Of a stretch of 64,000 nt of DNA, positions 8,685-16,292 are shown piece after piece (within the stretch, counting starts at the first letter, position 1; every line of letters starts with the position of its first letter). The notes under the pieces were generated by a model. That model worked only from the letters and a program-made list of their open reading frames with translations. It made no database searches and was not told where the DNA came from. This DNA comes from Breznakia pachnodae (GTDB lineage Bacteria > Bacillota_I > Bacilli_A > Erysipelotrichales > Erysipelotrichaceae). The position numbers were made by a program, and so were the translations under genes. The stretch lies in assembly GCF_030814225.1 (NCBI RefSeq), contig NZ_JAUSUR010000006.1, forward strand, positions 62,001-126,000, in the 5' to 3' direction.

Positions 8685-8837
8685 CGCTCCAATACTACAA
8701 TGAATGCATTTTGTATTAGAGCGCTCTCTCGTGCATAAAGATTGTTATCTATAGGTGAGGGCGAGTCACTACAAGATTACTTAAGTTTACCGTTTGTTGA
8801 AGGGCGGGAACAACTTGTCTTTATGCTCTTTATGCAC
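8685..8837. ncRNA. Strongly folded non-coding region, possible structured RNA
   Basis: Between the surface-protein stop and its terminator lies a 153-bp segment dense in base-pairing potential. It has an 11-bp stem (8685-8695 with 8713-8723, one G-U on one strand) and a perfect 10-bp closing stem, GTGCATAAAG/CTTTATGCAC (8731-8740 with 8828-8837). The closing stem encloses two hairpins whose plus-strand loops both carry GGGCG (GTGA..TCAC, 8756-8769; TTGTT..AACAA, 8794-8813). GC content is well above the flanks. I cannot match it to a known RNA family. If transcribed on the minus strand it would be the 3' UTR or a processed sRNA ending at the terminator at 8632-8677. Confidence 0.5.
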
Positions 8838-8844
8838 ATATCCT

Positions 8845-11800
8845 TTACTCAGCTTTCTTTCTTCTTATCGCTGTAAAGACCAAGGTTGCTGACATACCCA
8901 ACATTACCAATAATAACGTAATATTTGTATTGTCTCCTGTATTGACTACTGATGTAGAATTTGCATTGTTTCCTGTTGTACCAGGAGCCAATCCTGCATG
9001 TTTTTCTACTACAGTATGTGTAACTTCATTTGAGTTGATAGTTTTATTACCTATACTCATTTGTGCTACGTTCCTAATTTTATTATTATCAAACTTTGCA
9101 ATTTGACTTACTCTCACTCTAAAACTTACAACAACTGATTTACCTTTCTCAATTTTACCAATTGTCCATTCTAACTTTCCATTATTGTTTATTTTACCTG
9201 CAGCTGGATCAGATGCATACATACTGCTTGTATCCAATTCCATACCTGAAGTTAATGTATCACTAATTACAACATTCTTTAATGTTGTATCGCCTGTATT
9301 CTTTACTTCAATAAAGTAAGTAATATAATCTCCTCGTTTCACTTGTGTTCCTGAACCAGGATTACTAGTCTTTGTGATTGTATAACTTGTTGTATCATCT
9401 ACGACTGGAGGATTCACAATTGGTGGAGTAACCGTACCATCTTTTTTCACAGTATGAATTACTTCATTTGAATTTGTTATTTTTCCACTTACCTCCATCT
9501 GTGCAATATTAGTTACTTTATTTGTTGAAATCGTTGCCGTTTCACTAACCTTTACTTTGAATGTTAATGTGATTGTTTCACCTTTTGCAACTTCATTAAT
9601 CTTCCATGTTAATACACTATTCGTATTTGACATAGCAACACCTGCTTTGGATGTTGTCATACTATTTTCTTCAAAGACTACACCTGCATCTAATATATCT
9701 GTTACATCTACATTCTTTAATACTGTATCCCCAGTATTTTTAACTTCAATTGAATATGTTAGTGTATCTCCTCGTTTTACTTCACTACCTGATACTGGAT
9801 TACTTGATTTTTTGATTGTATAAGATGTTGTTGGAGTTACTGGATCTTCTTTTTTTACGGTATGTTTTACTTCATTTGAATTTTTTGAGTCACTACCAAC
9901 TTCCATCTTTGCAGTATTTTTAATTGTATCGTTTGTAATCGTAGCAGTATCACTTACCTTTACTTTAAATGTTAACGTAACAGTTTCGTTTTTGGCTACT
10001 TCATCAATTACCCACTCTAATGTTCCATTATTATTAGTTTTTGTAACAGTAGCTTTTGAAGCAGTCATACTGTTTTCTTCATAAACAACACCAGCATCTA
10101 ATACATCACTTACCTTCACATTCTGCAATACTGTATCACCAGTGTTTTTCACAGCAATCGAGTATGTAATTGTATCTCCTCGTTCAACCTCAGTTCCTGT
10201 ACCTGGGTTACTTGTTTTCGTAATTGTATACGAAGTAACAGGTGTGGGAACTGGATCCCATTGTGCATACAAATCTACATTTCTGGCTGGCATTAAAAAT
10301 GTTTCTCCGCCATCATAATTTGTACTTGTACCATTTGCCAGTAAATTCCATCCATCAAATGTATGATCAGCTAATGTTAGGTTTGTACTATTTCCTTCTA
10401 CAGTTACTGTATCATTTTCAAGATAAGATTTTGTAACTGGAGGAGTACCAACCCCACCATTTGCATGATAAGTTACTTTATAAATCACTGCTTCCTGTGT
10501 ACCAACATAGTTTACATCATAGTTATTCAATGAATGTCCAACTGGAATACTCAATGTCTTATGTTGAACATCTGGATATTGTGCTGTATCTAATGGATCT
10601 GGTATATAAGCAATTGATGCAGTATTTCCATCATACACGGTATCACTACTTACTTTTATTTGTGAATGATCTCGAGAATGAATTCCACCACCATGCCCAT
10701 TAGGTGCATGATTATCAATTATGTTAGTATCTCCTGTAATCTCTAAATCACAGAACTCGGCAGTATAGTAGATACCACCTCCTCCTGATTTCAAGTCACC
10801 AGAATCTATTCCATTTGCATAGTTTTTACTGATTGTTCCACCTTCAATATACACTTTTGTATATCCTGCATATGCATCAATCCCAATTACATAAACACCA
10901 CCACCATTATAGCTTGCAGTATTTTCCGTAATTAAACTATTACCCTTAATCGTTGCAGTTACTCCTTGGCTAATATAAAGACCTCCTGCAGTAGCTGCAG
11001 TATTTCCTTTTACTACTGCATTATCTTGCATAACAAATGTATTATAGTTAGAGATGTATCCACCTCCTCCTGTACCAGAAGCTGCATTATTCAAGATACT
11101 ACTATTATCTTTTAATATTGTTGCCGCATCGACTATGCTCAACCCTGCTCCTGAGTTTGCCTGATTATTATAGATAGATGCATTACCTTCCATTGTAAAT
11201 GTACCACTTTCATTTCCTGCAATATAAACTCCTCCTGCAGAACTAGTAGCAGTATTATGATGAACGGTTGCTGAATCTTTCATCACAAAATTATTTATTT
11301 TTGAAGAAATTGTATAGGTATATACACCTGCACCTCCACCATTTATTGAACTTGTACCAGCAGTGTTATATGCTACTTCACTTGTTCCACCCATTGTGAA
11401 CGTTGATCCTTCCCCTGCATATACTCCTCCACCAGCGTAATCTGAATGGTTAGCATAGCTGATATCAGTTCCACCAATCAAACCACCATTCATTGTAAAT
11501 GTAGATTCTTCAGTGTAAATTCCTCCACCACGATATTCTCCGATATTCCCATAAATATGACCATCATTCATTATGAAAGTCCCTCTTCCAATATTTATAC
11601 CACCACCGCGGCTACCTACGTTATTTCTTATTATTCCTCCATTCATCGTGAACGAACCATTGCTTTCAACACGGATTCCTCCTCCACCATAAGACTCATG
11701 CTCATTATTTTGGATGATTCCATCATTCATTATTACAGTTCCACTTTTGGCATAGATGGCACCTCCTCCACCTACTCCAAAAGAAAATACAGTACTATAA

Positions 11801-12234
11801 CAGTTTTGAATAATGGAACCAGTGTTCAATACTAGTTTACCTGATGAACCATCAACCATTACACCACCAACAGTTGAACCACCATCAAGAATTACATTAT
11901 TCAATGTTAATGTTCCTCTCGTATTAAAGTGTCTTCCTGTTCCAGAGTGTGTGATTGTATATGCTTGCCCGCTTGTAGAGCGAAGTACTACATTTTCATT
12001 CGCATAAATTGTAAGTGTACTATCTAATTCAATATTTGCACTTAATTCAATAATGAATTCTCTATTTGTAGGTGCATCATAAATTGCATCTTCCAACTCA
12101 GTTAGGGTTCCTACAATTCTGTCTGCTGGAGCTAGTTCCTCTCCCTTTATTTGATTATTTGTAGCAATTGCCCCTGCACTAATAAATGAAATGCTCATTA
12201 ATGCGATTACTACAATCTTATATAGTTTCTTCAT
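8845..12234 (-). CDS. Large surface protein: beta-helix repeats, InlB repeat, three DUF11 domains
   Basis: The likely start is the ATG at 12234, which begins the signal peptide MKKLYKIVVIALMSISF; the longer frame to 12273 has no ribosome site. After the signal come some 450 residues of Asn/Gly-rich right-handed beta-helix repeats (variants of NNxAxxxGGGIYI and FTMNGG). One InlB B-repeat/Flg_new domain follows (KVTYHANGG to YAQWDP), then three DUF11 repeats, each starting SYTI(T/K)K(T/S)SNP and about 115 residues long. The C-terminus is NTGDNTN, a hydrophobic segment and RRKKAE, which resembles a sortase signal but has no LP. It is probably an adhesin. The promoter motif at 12401-12427 links it to the upstream ECF sigma factor. 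Confidence 0.88.
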   Translation of the reverse strand: MKKLYKIVVIALMSISFISAGAIATNNQIKGEELAPADRIVGTLTELEDAIYDAPTNREFIIELSANIELDSTLTIYANENVVLRSTSGQAYTITHSGTGRHFNTRGTLTLNNVILDGGSTVGGVMVDGSSGKLVLNTGSIIQNCYSTVFSFGVGGGGAIYAKSGTVIMNDGIIQNNEHESYGGGGIRVESNGSFTMNGGIIRNNVGSRGGGINIGRGTFIMNDGHIYGNIGEYRGGGIYTEESTFTMNGGLIGGTDISYANHSDYAGGGVYAGEGSTFTMGGTSEVAYNTAGTSSINGGGAGVYTYTISSKINNFVMKDSATVHHNTATSSAGGVYIAGNESGTFTMEGNASIYNNQANSGAGLSIVDAATILKDNSSILNNAASGTGGGGYISNYNTFVMQDNAVVKGNTAATAGGLYISQGVTATIKGNSLITENTASYNGGGVYVIGIDAYAGYTKVYIEGGTISKNYANGIDSGDLKSGGGGIYYTAEFCDLEITGDTNIIDNHAPNGHGGGIHSRDHSQIKVSSDTVYDGNTASIAYIPDPLDTAQYPDVQHKTLSIPVGHSLNNYDVNYVGTQEAVIYKVTYHANGGVGTPPVTKSYLENDTVTVEGNSTNLTLADHTFDGWNLLANGTSTNYDGGETFLMPARNVDLYAQWDPVPTPVTSYTITKTSNPGTGTEVERGDTITYSIAVKNTGDTVLQNVKVSDVLDAGVVYEENSMTASKATVTKTNNNGTLEWVIDEVAKNETVTLTFKVKVSDTATITNDTIKNTAKMEVGSDSKNSNEVKHTVKKEDPVTPTTSYTIKKSSNPVSGSEVKRGDTLTYSIEVKNTGDTVLKNVDVTDILDAGVVFEENSMTTSKAGVAMSNTNSVLTWKINEVAKGETITLTFKVKVSETATISTNKVTNIAQMEVSGKITNSNEVIHTVKKDGTVTPPIVNPPVVDDTTSYTITKTSNPGSGTQVKRGDYITYFIEVKNTGDTTLKNVVISDTLTSGMELDTSSMYASDPAAGKINNNGKLEWTIGKIEKGKSVVVSFRVRVSQIAKFDNNKIRNVAQMSIGNKTINSNEVTHTVVEKHAGLAPGTTGNNANSTSVVNTGDNTNITLLLVMLGMSATLVFTAIRRKKAE

Positions 12235-12273
12235 ATCTTTTTTAATCCTTTCTTTGCTTTTTAACCTGCCCAT

Positions 12274-12293
12274 GTAGAGTAATTATGCTCTAC
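12274..12293 (-). other. Leader hairpin upstream of the surface-protein start
   Basis: Arms GTAGAG/CTCTAC (12274-12279 and 12288-12293) form a short hairpin in the leader, about 40 bases before the chosen start. No T run follows, so it is not a terminator; it could affect translation or stability. Confidence 0.4.
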
Positions 12294-12313
12294 GTCATAT
12301 CAAAGTTTTAAAT

Positions 12314-12338
12314 TCATATCTCCATCTTTCGCCCTCCT
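12314..12338 (-). promoter_or_regulatory. Orphan Shine-Dalgarno box with a three-codon reading frame
   Basis: In the leader of the surface-protein mRNA an AGGAGGG box (12332-12338) is followed at ideal distance by ATG GAG ATA TGA (12314-12325), a three-codon frame. It is far from the real start at 12234. It could be a leader peptide, an mRNA-stabilising ribosome site or the relic of a lost gene. Confidence 0.45.
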
Positions 12339-12400
12339 AACAAATACTGAAGAAAGTGTTTATAGATAAACCCTTCAAACTATCATCTGTCAACAACACG

Positions 12401-12427
12401 GATACTCTTAAATTCATAAAAGTTCAT
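12401..12427 (-). promoter_or_regulatory. Candidate ECF-sigma promoter of the surface-protein gene
   Basis: Read on the minus strand: ATGAACTTTT, then GA and AT-rich spacer, then AGTATC. The same two boxes, 21 bp apart start to start, occur in front of the ECF sigma gene (14490-14516). GAAC at -35 is typical of ECF promoters. The predicted transcript has a leader of about 160 bases. Confidence 0.6.
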
Positions 12428-12467
12428 TTTTGATGAAAATATTTAAATTTATTTTTGTGGATTATGA

Positions 12468-13172
12468 TTATACTCTTTTTGTTTTTCTTTTTTTGAAGTA
12501 AAAAAATAACATCGTCACTAAAAACGTTAATATATAGACAGCAATCAGTAATAACCAATTAGTTGATTCTTCCCGATGCTCTTCCTGAAGAACTTTTACC
12601 TCTTCTAAGTTTACTGAGTATTCCTCTGCATTTTTTGCTTTTATATCTACTTTATCAACATTTTTACTTTTTTCAGTTTTTCTTGTTAGATCCATTTCTA
12701 CTTTTTTTTCTACTTTATCTTCTTTATAAATAGCAATAACATTCATTGGACCAGCAACGATATCAATTCCCTGCCAATATTCAAATAGCATATCCTTTAT
12801 ATATGGAGCATCCATATGTGGTGTTATCTCTCCATAAGGAATTTCAATTGAATAGATTAGTTCATTATTGACGTAATAGTTTACTGGATAAAGAATAGGA
12901 ACATAAATTGCATAATAGTTTTCTGACTCTAATGCCTTAAATGTTTTAATATATTCTCCACTGCCATCTTTCTCTGTATTAAAACCATAAAAATTATAAC
13001 CTCCCTTAGATATGGTAGGAATCTCAATATCCTCCCCCTCATCTATATGATTGGTTACAATCAGCTGCCCGTTTTCATCATAGAAGTTAATTTCAACTTC
13101 TTCTGCATGAATGATATCAATAGGTAAAATAAACAATATTAAAAGAAGTAGCCCACTCCCTCTTTTCATCAT
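12468..13172 (-). CDS. Secreted InlB-repeat protein with C-terminal membrane anchor
   Basis: This 234-residue protein has an N-terminal signal sequence (MMKRGSGLLLLILFILPIDIIHA) and a first InlB/Flg_new-like repeat (INFYDENGQL, GGYNFYGFNTEKDG, YYAIY). A second, weaker repeat follows (PVNYYVNNELIYS to VIAIYKED), then a charged linker. The C-terminus is a transmembrane segment (LLIAVYILTFLVTMLFFYF) with a short basic tail. It lies 13 bp behind the ECF sigma gene and so is co-transcribed with it. By position it may be a partner or regulator of the sigma factor, perhaps an anti-sigma substitute, but no known anti-sigma domain is visible. Confidence 0.75.
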   Translation of the reverse strand: MMKRGSGLLLLILFILPIDIIHAEEVEINFYDENGQLIVTNHIDEGEDIEIPTISKGGYNFYGFNTEKDGSGEYIKTFKALESENYYAIYVPILYPVNYYVNNELIYSIEIPYGEITPHMDAPYIKDMLFEYWQGIDIVAGPMNVIAIYKEDKVEKKVEMDLTRKTEKSKNVDKVDIKAKNAEEYSVNLEEVKVLQEEHREESTNWLLLIAVYILTFLVTMLFFYFKKRKTKRV

Positions 13173-13185
13173 ATTCCTCCTTGCT

Positions 13186-14463
13186 TTATTCGCTTATATT
13201 AATGGTATACTCACTGACATTCCCTACGTTGTCATAAACATAGATACTCAAAGAACCATCAAACTCACCACTTACACTGCCATCTGGTGAAATTGGATAT
13301 GATGTTTCATTATAAAGTACATAGGATGAATCGTAGTCTACACCTGAGTTATCGTCACTAATATCTAAAGATAATCCATCTTCCCTGTATTCTTTTAAAT
13401 TAGCTACTGGTGCTTCTCGATCAATTGAGTTAATGGTAATTTCATAAGACTCATCATCTCCTGCAATTACTTTATAAGTATCATTTTCATCTGCATGAAA
13501 TAATAATTTCTTATCTTCAATACTAACTTCAATTTCTTCTGCCCCCTTTAGTACTATAATATCTTTCTGTTCGATATTTTTATTCAATAGTACCTGCACC
13601 TCTACTATATTGTTGGTAAGTTTATTCTGATATACAATCTGATCTACAATATCTGAATCTGATTTAATAGCAGTATAGGTTCCCAATGTTATCGCTGTAG
13701 CCACTAATACAGATGCGATTACCTGTTTTGAAAATAAAGCTGCAACATTCCCTGCAGTAACTGATGAAGATACTGTTGCCTGTGTAATATTTGCCAATAC
13801 ATTACTTACTTGGGTACTACTCATCTGAGCGTAAAATGCCTGTTCTCTGAACACTTCAATAATCAGAGGTGACAAGCCAATTGACATATATTTTTCTGGA
13901 CTAATACCTTTCTCATCTAACTTTATTTTTAAGTCTTCTTTTATTTTTTTTAATCTGGTTTTTACTGTACCTTCAGGTATTTTTAATACATCTGATATTT
14001 CTTTGATTTTTAATTCATCAAAATAGTACAGCATTGCTACACTTTGAAAACGAGTCCCTAACTCTTCCATTACTTCTTTAATCTCATCGAGTGCTTCATT
14101 CTCCTCAAATATTTCAACTTGAGTTTTTCCTTTGTATTTCACATTACTTACTTCCTGTACATCATCTAAATTCTTAAATCGATTCTCTTTTCGATGATAC
14201 AACAAGATACAGCTGTAACAGGTTTTAAACAACCATGTCTGAAATGACTCCGGATCACGCAACTGTTTTATTTTATCAATCATTCGAATAAACGTTTCCT
14301 GAACCACTTCTTCTGCCCCTGAGTGATTCCGTGTATAAGAATAACTAAAACAATACAGTCGGTTTCGATAATGTTCATAAATCTTATTAAAGGCACTCAT
14401 GTCTTTAGGATTCTTCATATATTGAACAATTATCTCTGTATCAATTCTTTTATGCGCATTCAT
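13186..14463 (-). CDS. ECF-type sigma factor with transmembrane and extracellular extension
   Basis: This sigma factor has 425 residues from the ATG at 14463, chosen because a GGAGGG site lies eight bases upstream; the longer frame has none. Residues about 5-75 are sigma region 2 (FNKIYEHYRNRLYCFSY, GAEEVVQETFIRM) and about 120-180 region 4 with its helix-turn-helix (LKIKEISDVLKIPEGTVKTRL). The chain then continues: a linker, one membrane helix (VIASVLVATAITLGTYTAI, about 244-266) and some 160 external residues ending in an Ig-like DREAPVA...YVYDNVGNVSEYT domain. ECF factors are normally under 200 residues. The fusion suggests a membrane-tethered sigma that senses outside events directly or is released by proteolysis. 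Confidence 0.88.
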   Translation of the reverse strand: MNAHKRIDTEIIVQYMKNPKDMSAFNKIYEHYRNRLYCFSYSYTRNHSGAEEVVQETFIRMIDKIKQLRDPESFQTWLFKTCYSCILLYHRKENRFKNLDDVQEVSNVKYKGKTQVEIFEENEALDEIKEVMEELGTRFQSVAMLYYFDELKIKEISDVLKIPEGTVKTRLKKIKEDLKIKLDEKGISPEKYMSIGLSPLIIEVFREQAFYAQMSSTQVSNVLANITQATVSSSVTAGNVAALFSKQVIASVLVATAITLGTYTAIKSDSDIVDQIVYQNKLTNNIVEVQVLLNKNIEQKDIIVLKGAEEIEVSIEDKKLLFHADENDTYKVIAGDDESYEITINSIDREAPVANLKEYREDGLSLDISDDNSGVDYDSSYVLYNETSYPISPDGSVSGEFDGSLSIYVYDNVGNVSEYTINISE

Positions 14464-14489
14464 TTTATATGCCCTCCGTTGTAATGCTA

Positions 14490-14516
14490 GATACTTTGAA
14501 ATCAAAAAAAGTTCAT
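14490..14516 (-). promoter_or_regulatory. Candidate autoregulated ECF promoter
   Basis: On the minus strand ATGAACTTTT and AGTATC occur with the same spacing as upstream of the surface-protein gene, and there is little other similarity between the two leaders. The predicted start of transcription is some 20 bases before the ATG at 14463. Confidence 0.6.
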
Positions 14517-14537
14517 TATACAGCAATTTTGTATAAT
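14515..14537. promoter_or_regulatory. Perfect dyad overlapping the sigma-gene promoter
   Basis: Arms ATTATAC (14515-14521) and GTATAAT (14531-14537) are separated by nine bases. The dyad overlaps the -35 end of the ECF motif and itself supplies a TATAAT, so it may be a repressor site or a second vegetative promoter. Confidence 0.4.
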
Positions 14538-14793
14538 AAATTTTTTAGAATTCTTCCATTATGTTTAAATATCCAATATCTAGTCTTTTCTTTTTACTTT
14601 ACTTACTTCCCATTCTTGCCCAAAATTATTGTACTTTCTTTCTCTTTCACCCCATATCTTTTTCATACCCACTTATATTAGTTGTAATTAAATCCCATTT
14701 CGTTCATTTTTTCTTTCCACTTTTATTCTACCTTAATTATAAAGACAATTGAAATAGAACTTCGTTCCCTTTTTTTAGTTTTATTTTTGGATA
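14538..14793. other. Intergenic pyrimidine-rich stretch without a gene
   Basis: About 255 bp between the sigma promoter and the GH1 terminator. The plus strand is strongly C/T-rich with several T runs. I see no open frame with a ribosome site, no hairpin and no promoter of note. Confidence 0.5.
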
Positions 14794-14828
14794 CAAAAAG
14801 AACTATAACCTTTTAGATTACAGTTCTT
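14794..14828 (-). terminator. Terminator of the beta-glucoside/M81 operon
   Basis: Minus-strand stem AAGAACTGTAA/TTATAGTTCTT followed by TTTTTG, 30 bp after the GH1 stop. Confidence 0.8.
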
Positions 14829-14857
14829 AGCTTATAAAAATAATTCTTATATCTAAA

Positions 14858-16276
14858 TTATCTACCTTCCTTTTCGTAGAAATTATGAATCAACTCTTTA
14901 AACCAATAATAACTCTTTTTAGGAATACGTGGTAACTTTGGATCATCGAAATCAATTCTTACAAATCCATAACGTTTTTCATATCCATTGACCCAACTAT
15001 ATACATCCATTGTTGACCATGCATAGTATCCACAAACATTACATCCATCTTCTCGTGCTTTCAACATATAATCAATATATCCCTGCATCATATCGATTCG
15101 TTCATCATCTTCCACATATCCATTTACATCTGCATTCTCATACATCCCATGACCATTCTCGGTAATATATACAGGAATATCACCATAAAGGTCTTTAATT
15201 TCCATTAGCGCATTGTAAATACATTTTGGATAGATTTCACGTCCCCATAAGTTACGTTTTGTATTTGCATCATCTGTTGTTTCAAACCAGTTTTTGATAC
15301 GAATCCCTTCTTTTGATTTGGAACCTTTTCCTTTATTGTTATGAAATACTTCAGTTTCACCCTCCGTATAGTCAGTTAAATAAACTCGATTGTATACATT
15401 AAGTCCCAAATAATCGATTTTACCATTAGCGAAATCAATTGCATCTTCAAATTTAATAAATGATGTATCAATATCATTTTCTCTAAGCATTGGGATTAAA
15501 GCACCTGGAATTCTACCAGTAATTGATGTTTCCAATACTAGGTCTGTATAAAATAAATCAGCCATCATTTTTATTTTTTGCGGTTCCTTGGTTCCAGGAG
15601 CAATTTCAGCATTACTGCTGTCATGAACAATTGCAATTTTACCCTTCAGTTCCATATCATGAAATGCTTTTACCGCTTTGGCACTTGCTAGGATTTCATG
15701 ATAGAGCACACGATAAAAGCGATCGAAATCAACTTTATGATTTGGTGGATAGTTTCCTACCATATTGGTACAATATGCATAATATCTGGGTTCGTTGATT
15801 GTTGACCATAAATTCACTCGATCACCAAATGCTTTAAAACAAACTTTAGCGTATTCAACAAATGCATCAACAGTTTCACGATTTCCAAATCCATCTTTCT
15901 TCGCTATTGTTTCAGGTAAATCATAATGAAACAAAGTGACATTAGGCTCTACTCCTTTTTCAAAACAGTAATCAATTACACGGTTATAGAAATCAATCCC
16001 TTTTTGGTTCACTTCACCAACTCCATTTGGAATAATCCGTGTCCATGCAATCGAAAAGCGATACGTATTCTGTCCCCCTTCAACCATCATATCAATGTCT
16101 TCTTTATAACGATGATAGAAATCACAGGCTACATCCCCAGTAGCTCCATTGATGTTTAATGGGCTTTCATGAGAGAATACATCCCATTCACCTACACCTT
16201 TTCCATCTGCATCCCATCCACCTTCACACTGGTATGCAGCAGTAGCACTTCCCCATAAAAATTTATCTTTATTCAT
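14858..16276 (-). CDS. GH1 glycosidase, probable 6-phospho-beta-glucosidase
   Basis: This 472-residue family 1 glycosidase hydrolyses beta-glycosides after PTS import. The start at 16276 has an AGGA site and leaves 17 bp to the upstream gene. The N-terminus FLWGSATAAYQCEGG is the GH1 signature. The acid/base Glu is in TINEPRYY and the nucleophile in YITENGHG. Near the C-terminus SWVNGYEKRYGFV carries the Ser-x-x-x-x-x-x-Lys-x-Tyr pattern that binds the sugar 6-phosphate in phospho-beta-glycosidases. It is the last gene of the EIIBC-M81-M81-M24 operon, so its substrate is probably the phosphorylated glucoside delivered by that PTS. Confidence 0.9.
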   Translation of the reverse strand: MNKDKFLWGSATAAYQCEGGWDADGKGVGEWDVFSHESPLNINGATGDVACDFYHRYKEDIDMMVEGGQNTYRFSIAWTRIIPNGVGEVNQKGIDFYNRVIDYCFEKGVEPNVTLFHYDLPETIAKKDGFGNRETVDAFVEYAKVCFKAFGDRVNLWSTINEPRYYAYCTNMVGNYPPNHKVDFDRFYRVLYHEILASAKAVKAFHDMELKGKIAIVHDSSNAEIAPGTKEPQKIKMMADLFYTDLVLETSITGRIPGALIPMLRENDIDTSFIKFEDAIDFANGKIDYLGLNVYNRVYLTDYTEGETEVFHNNKGKGSKSKEGIRIKNWFETTDDANTKRNLWGREIYPKCIYNALMEIKDLYGDIPVYITENGHGMYENADVNGYVEDDERIDMMQGYIDYMLKAREDGCNVCGYYAWSTMDVYSWVNGYEKRYGFVRIDFDDPKLPRIPKKSYYWFKELIHNFYEKEGR

Positions 16277-16292
16277 TGTTTCCTCACTTTCA

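Noticed and set aside
9557..11835. Several plus-strand open frames within the adhesin gene
   Set aside because: They are shadows of a repeat-rich, low-complexity coding region on the minus strand. They lack ribosome sites and show no protein-like composition.
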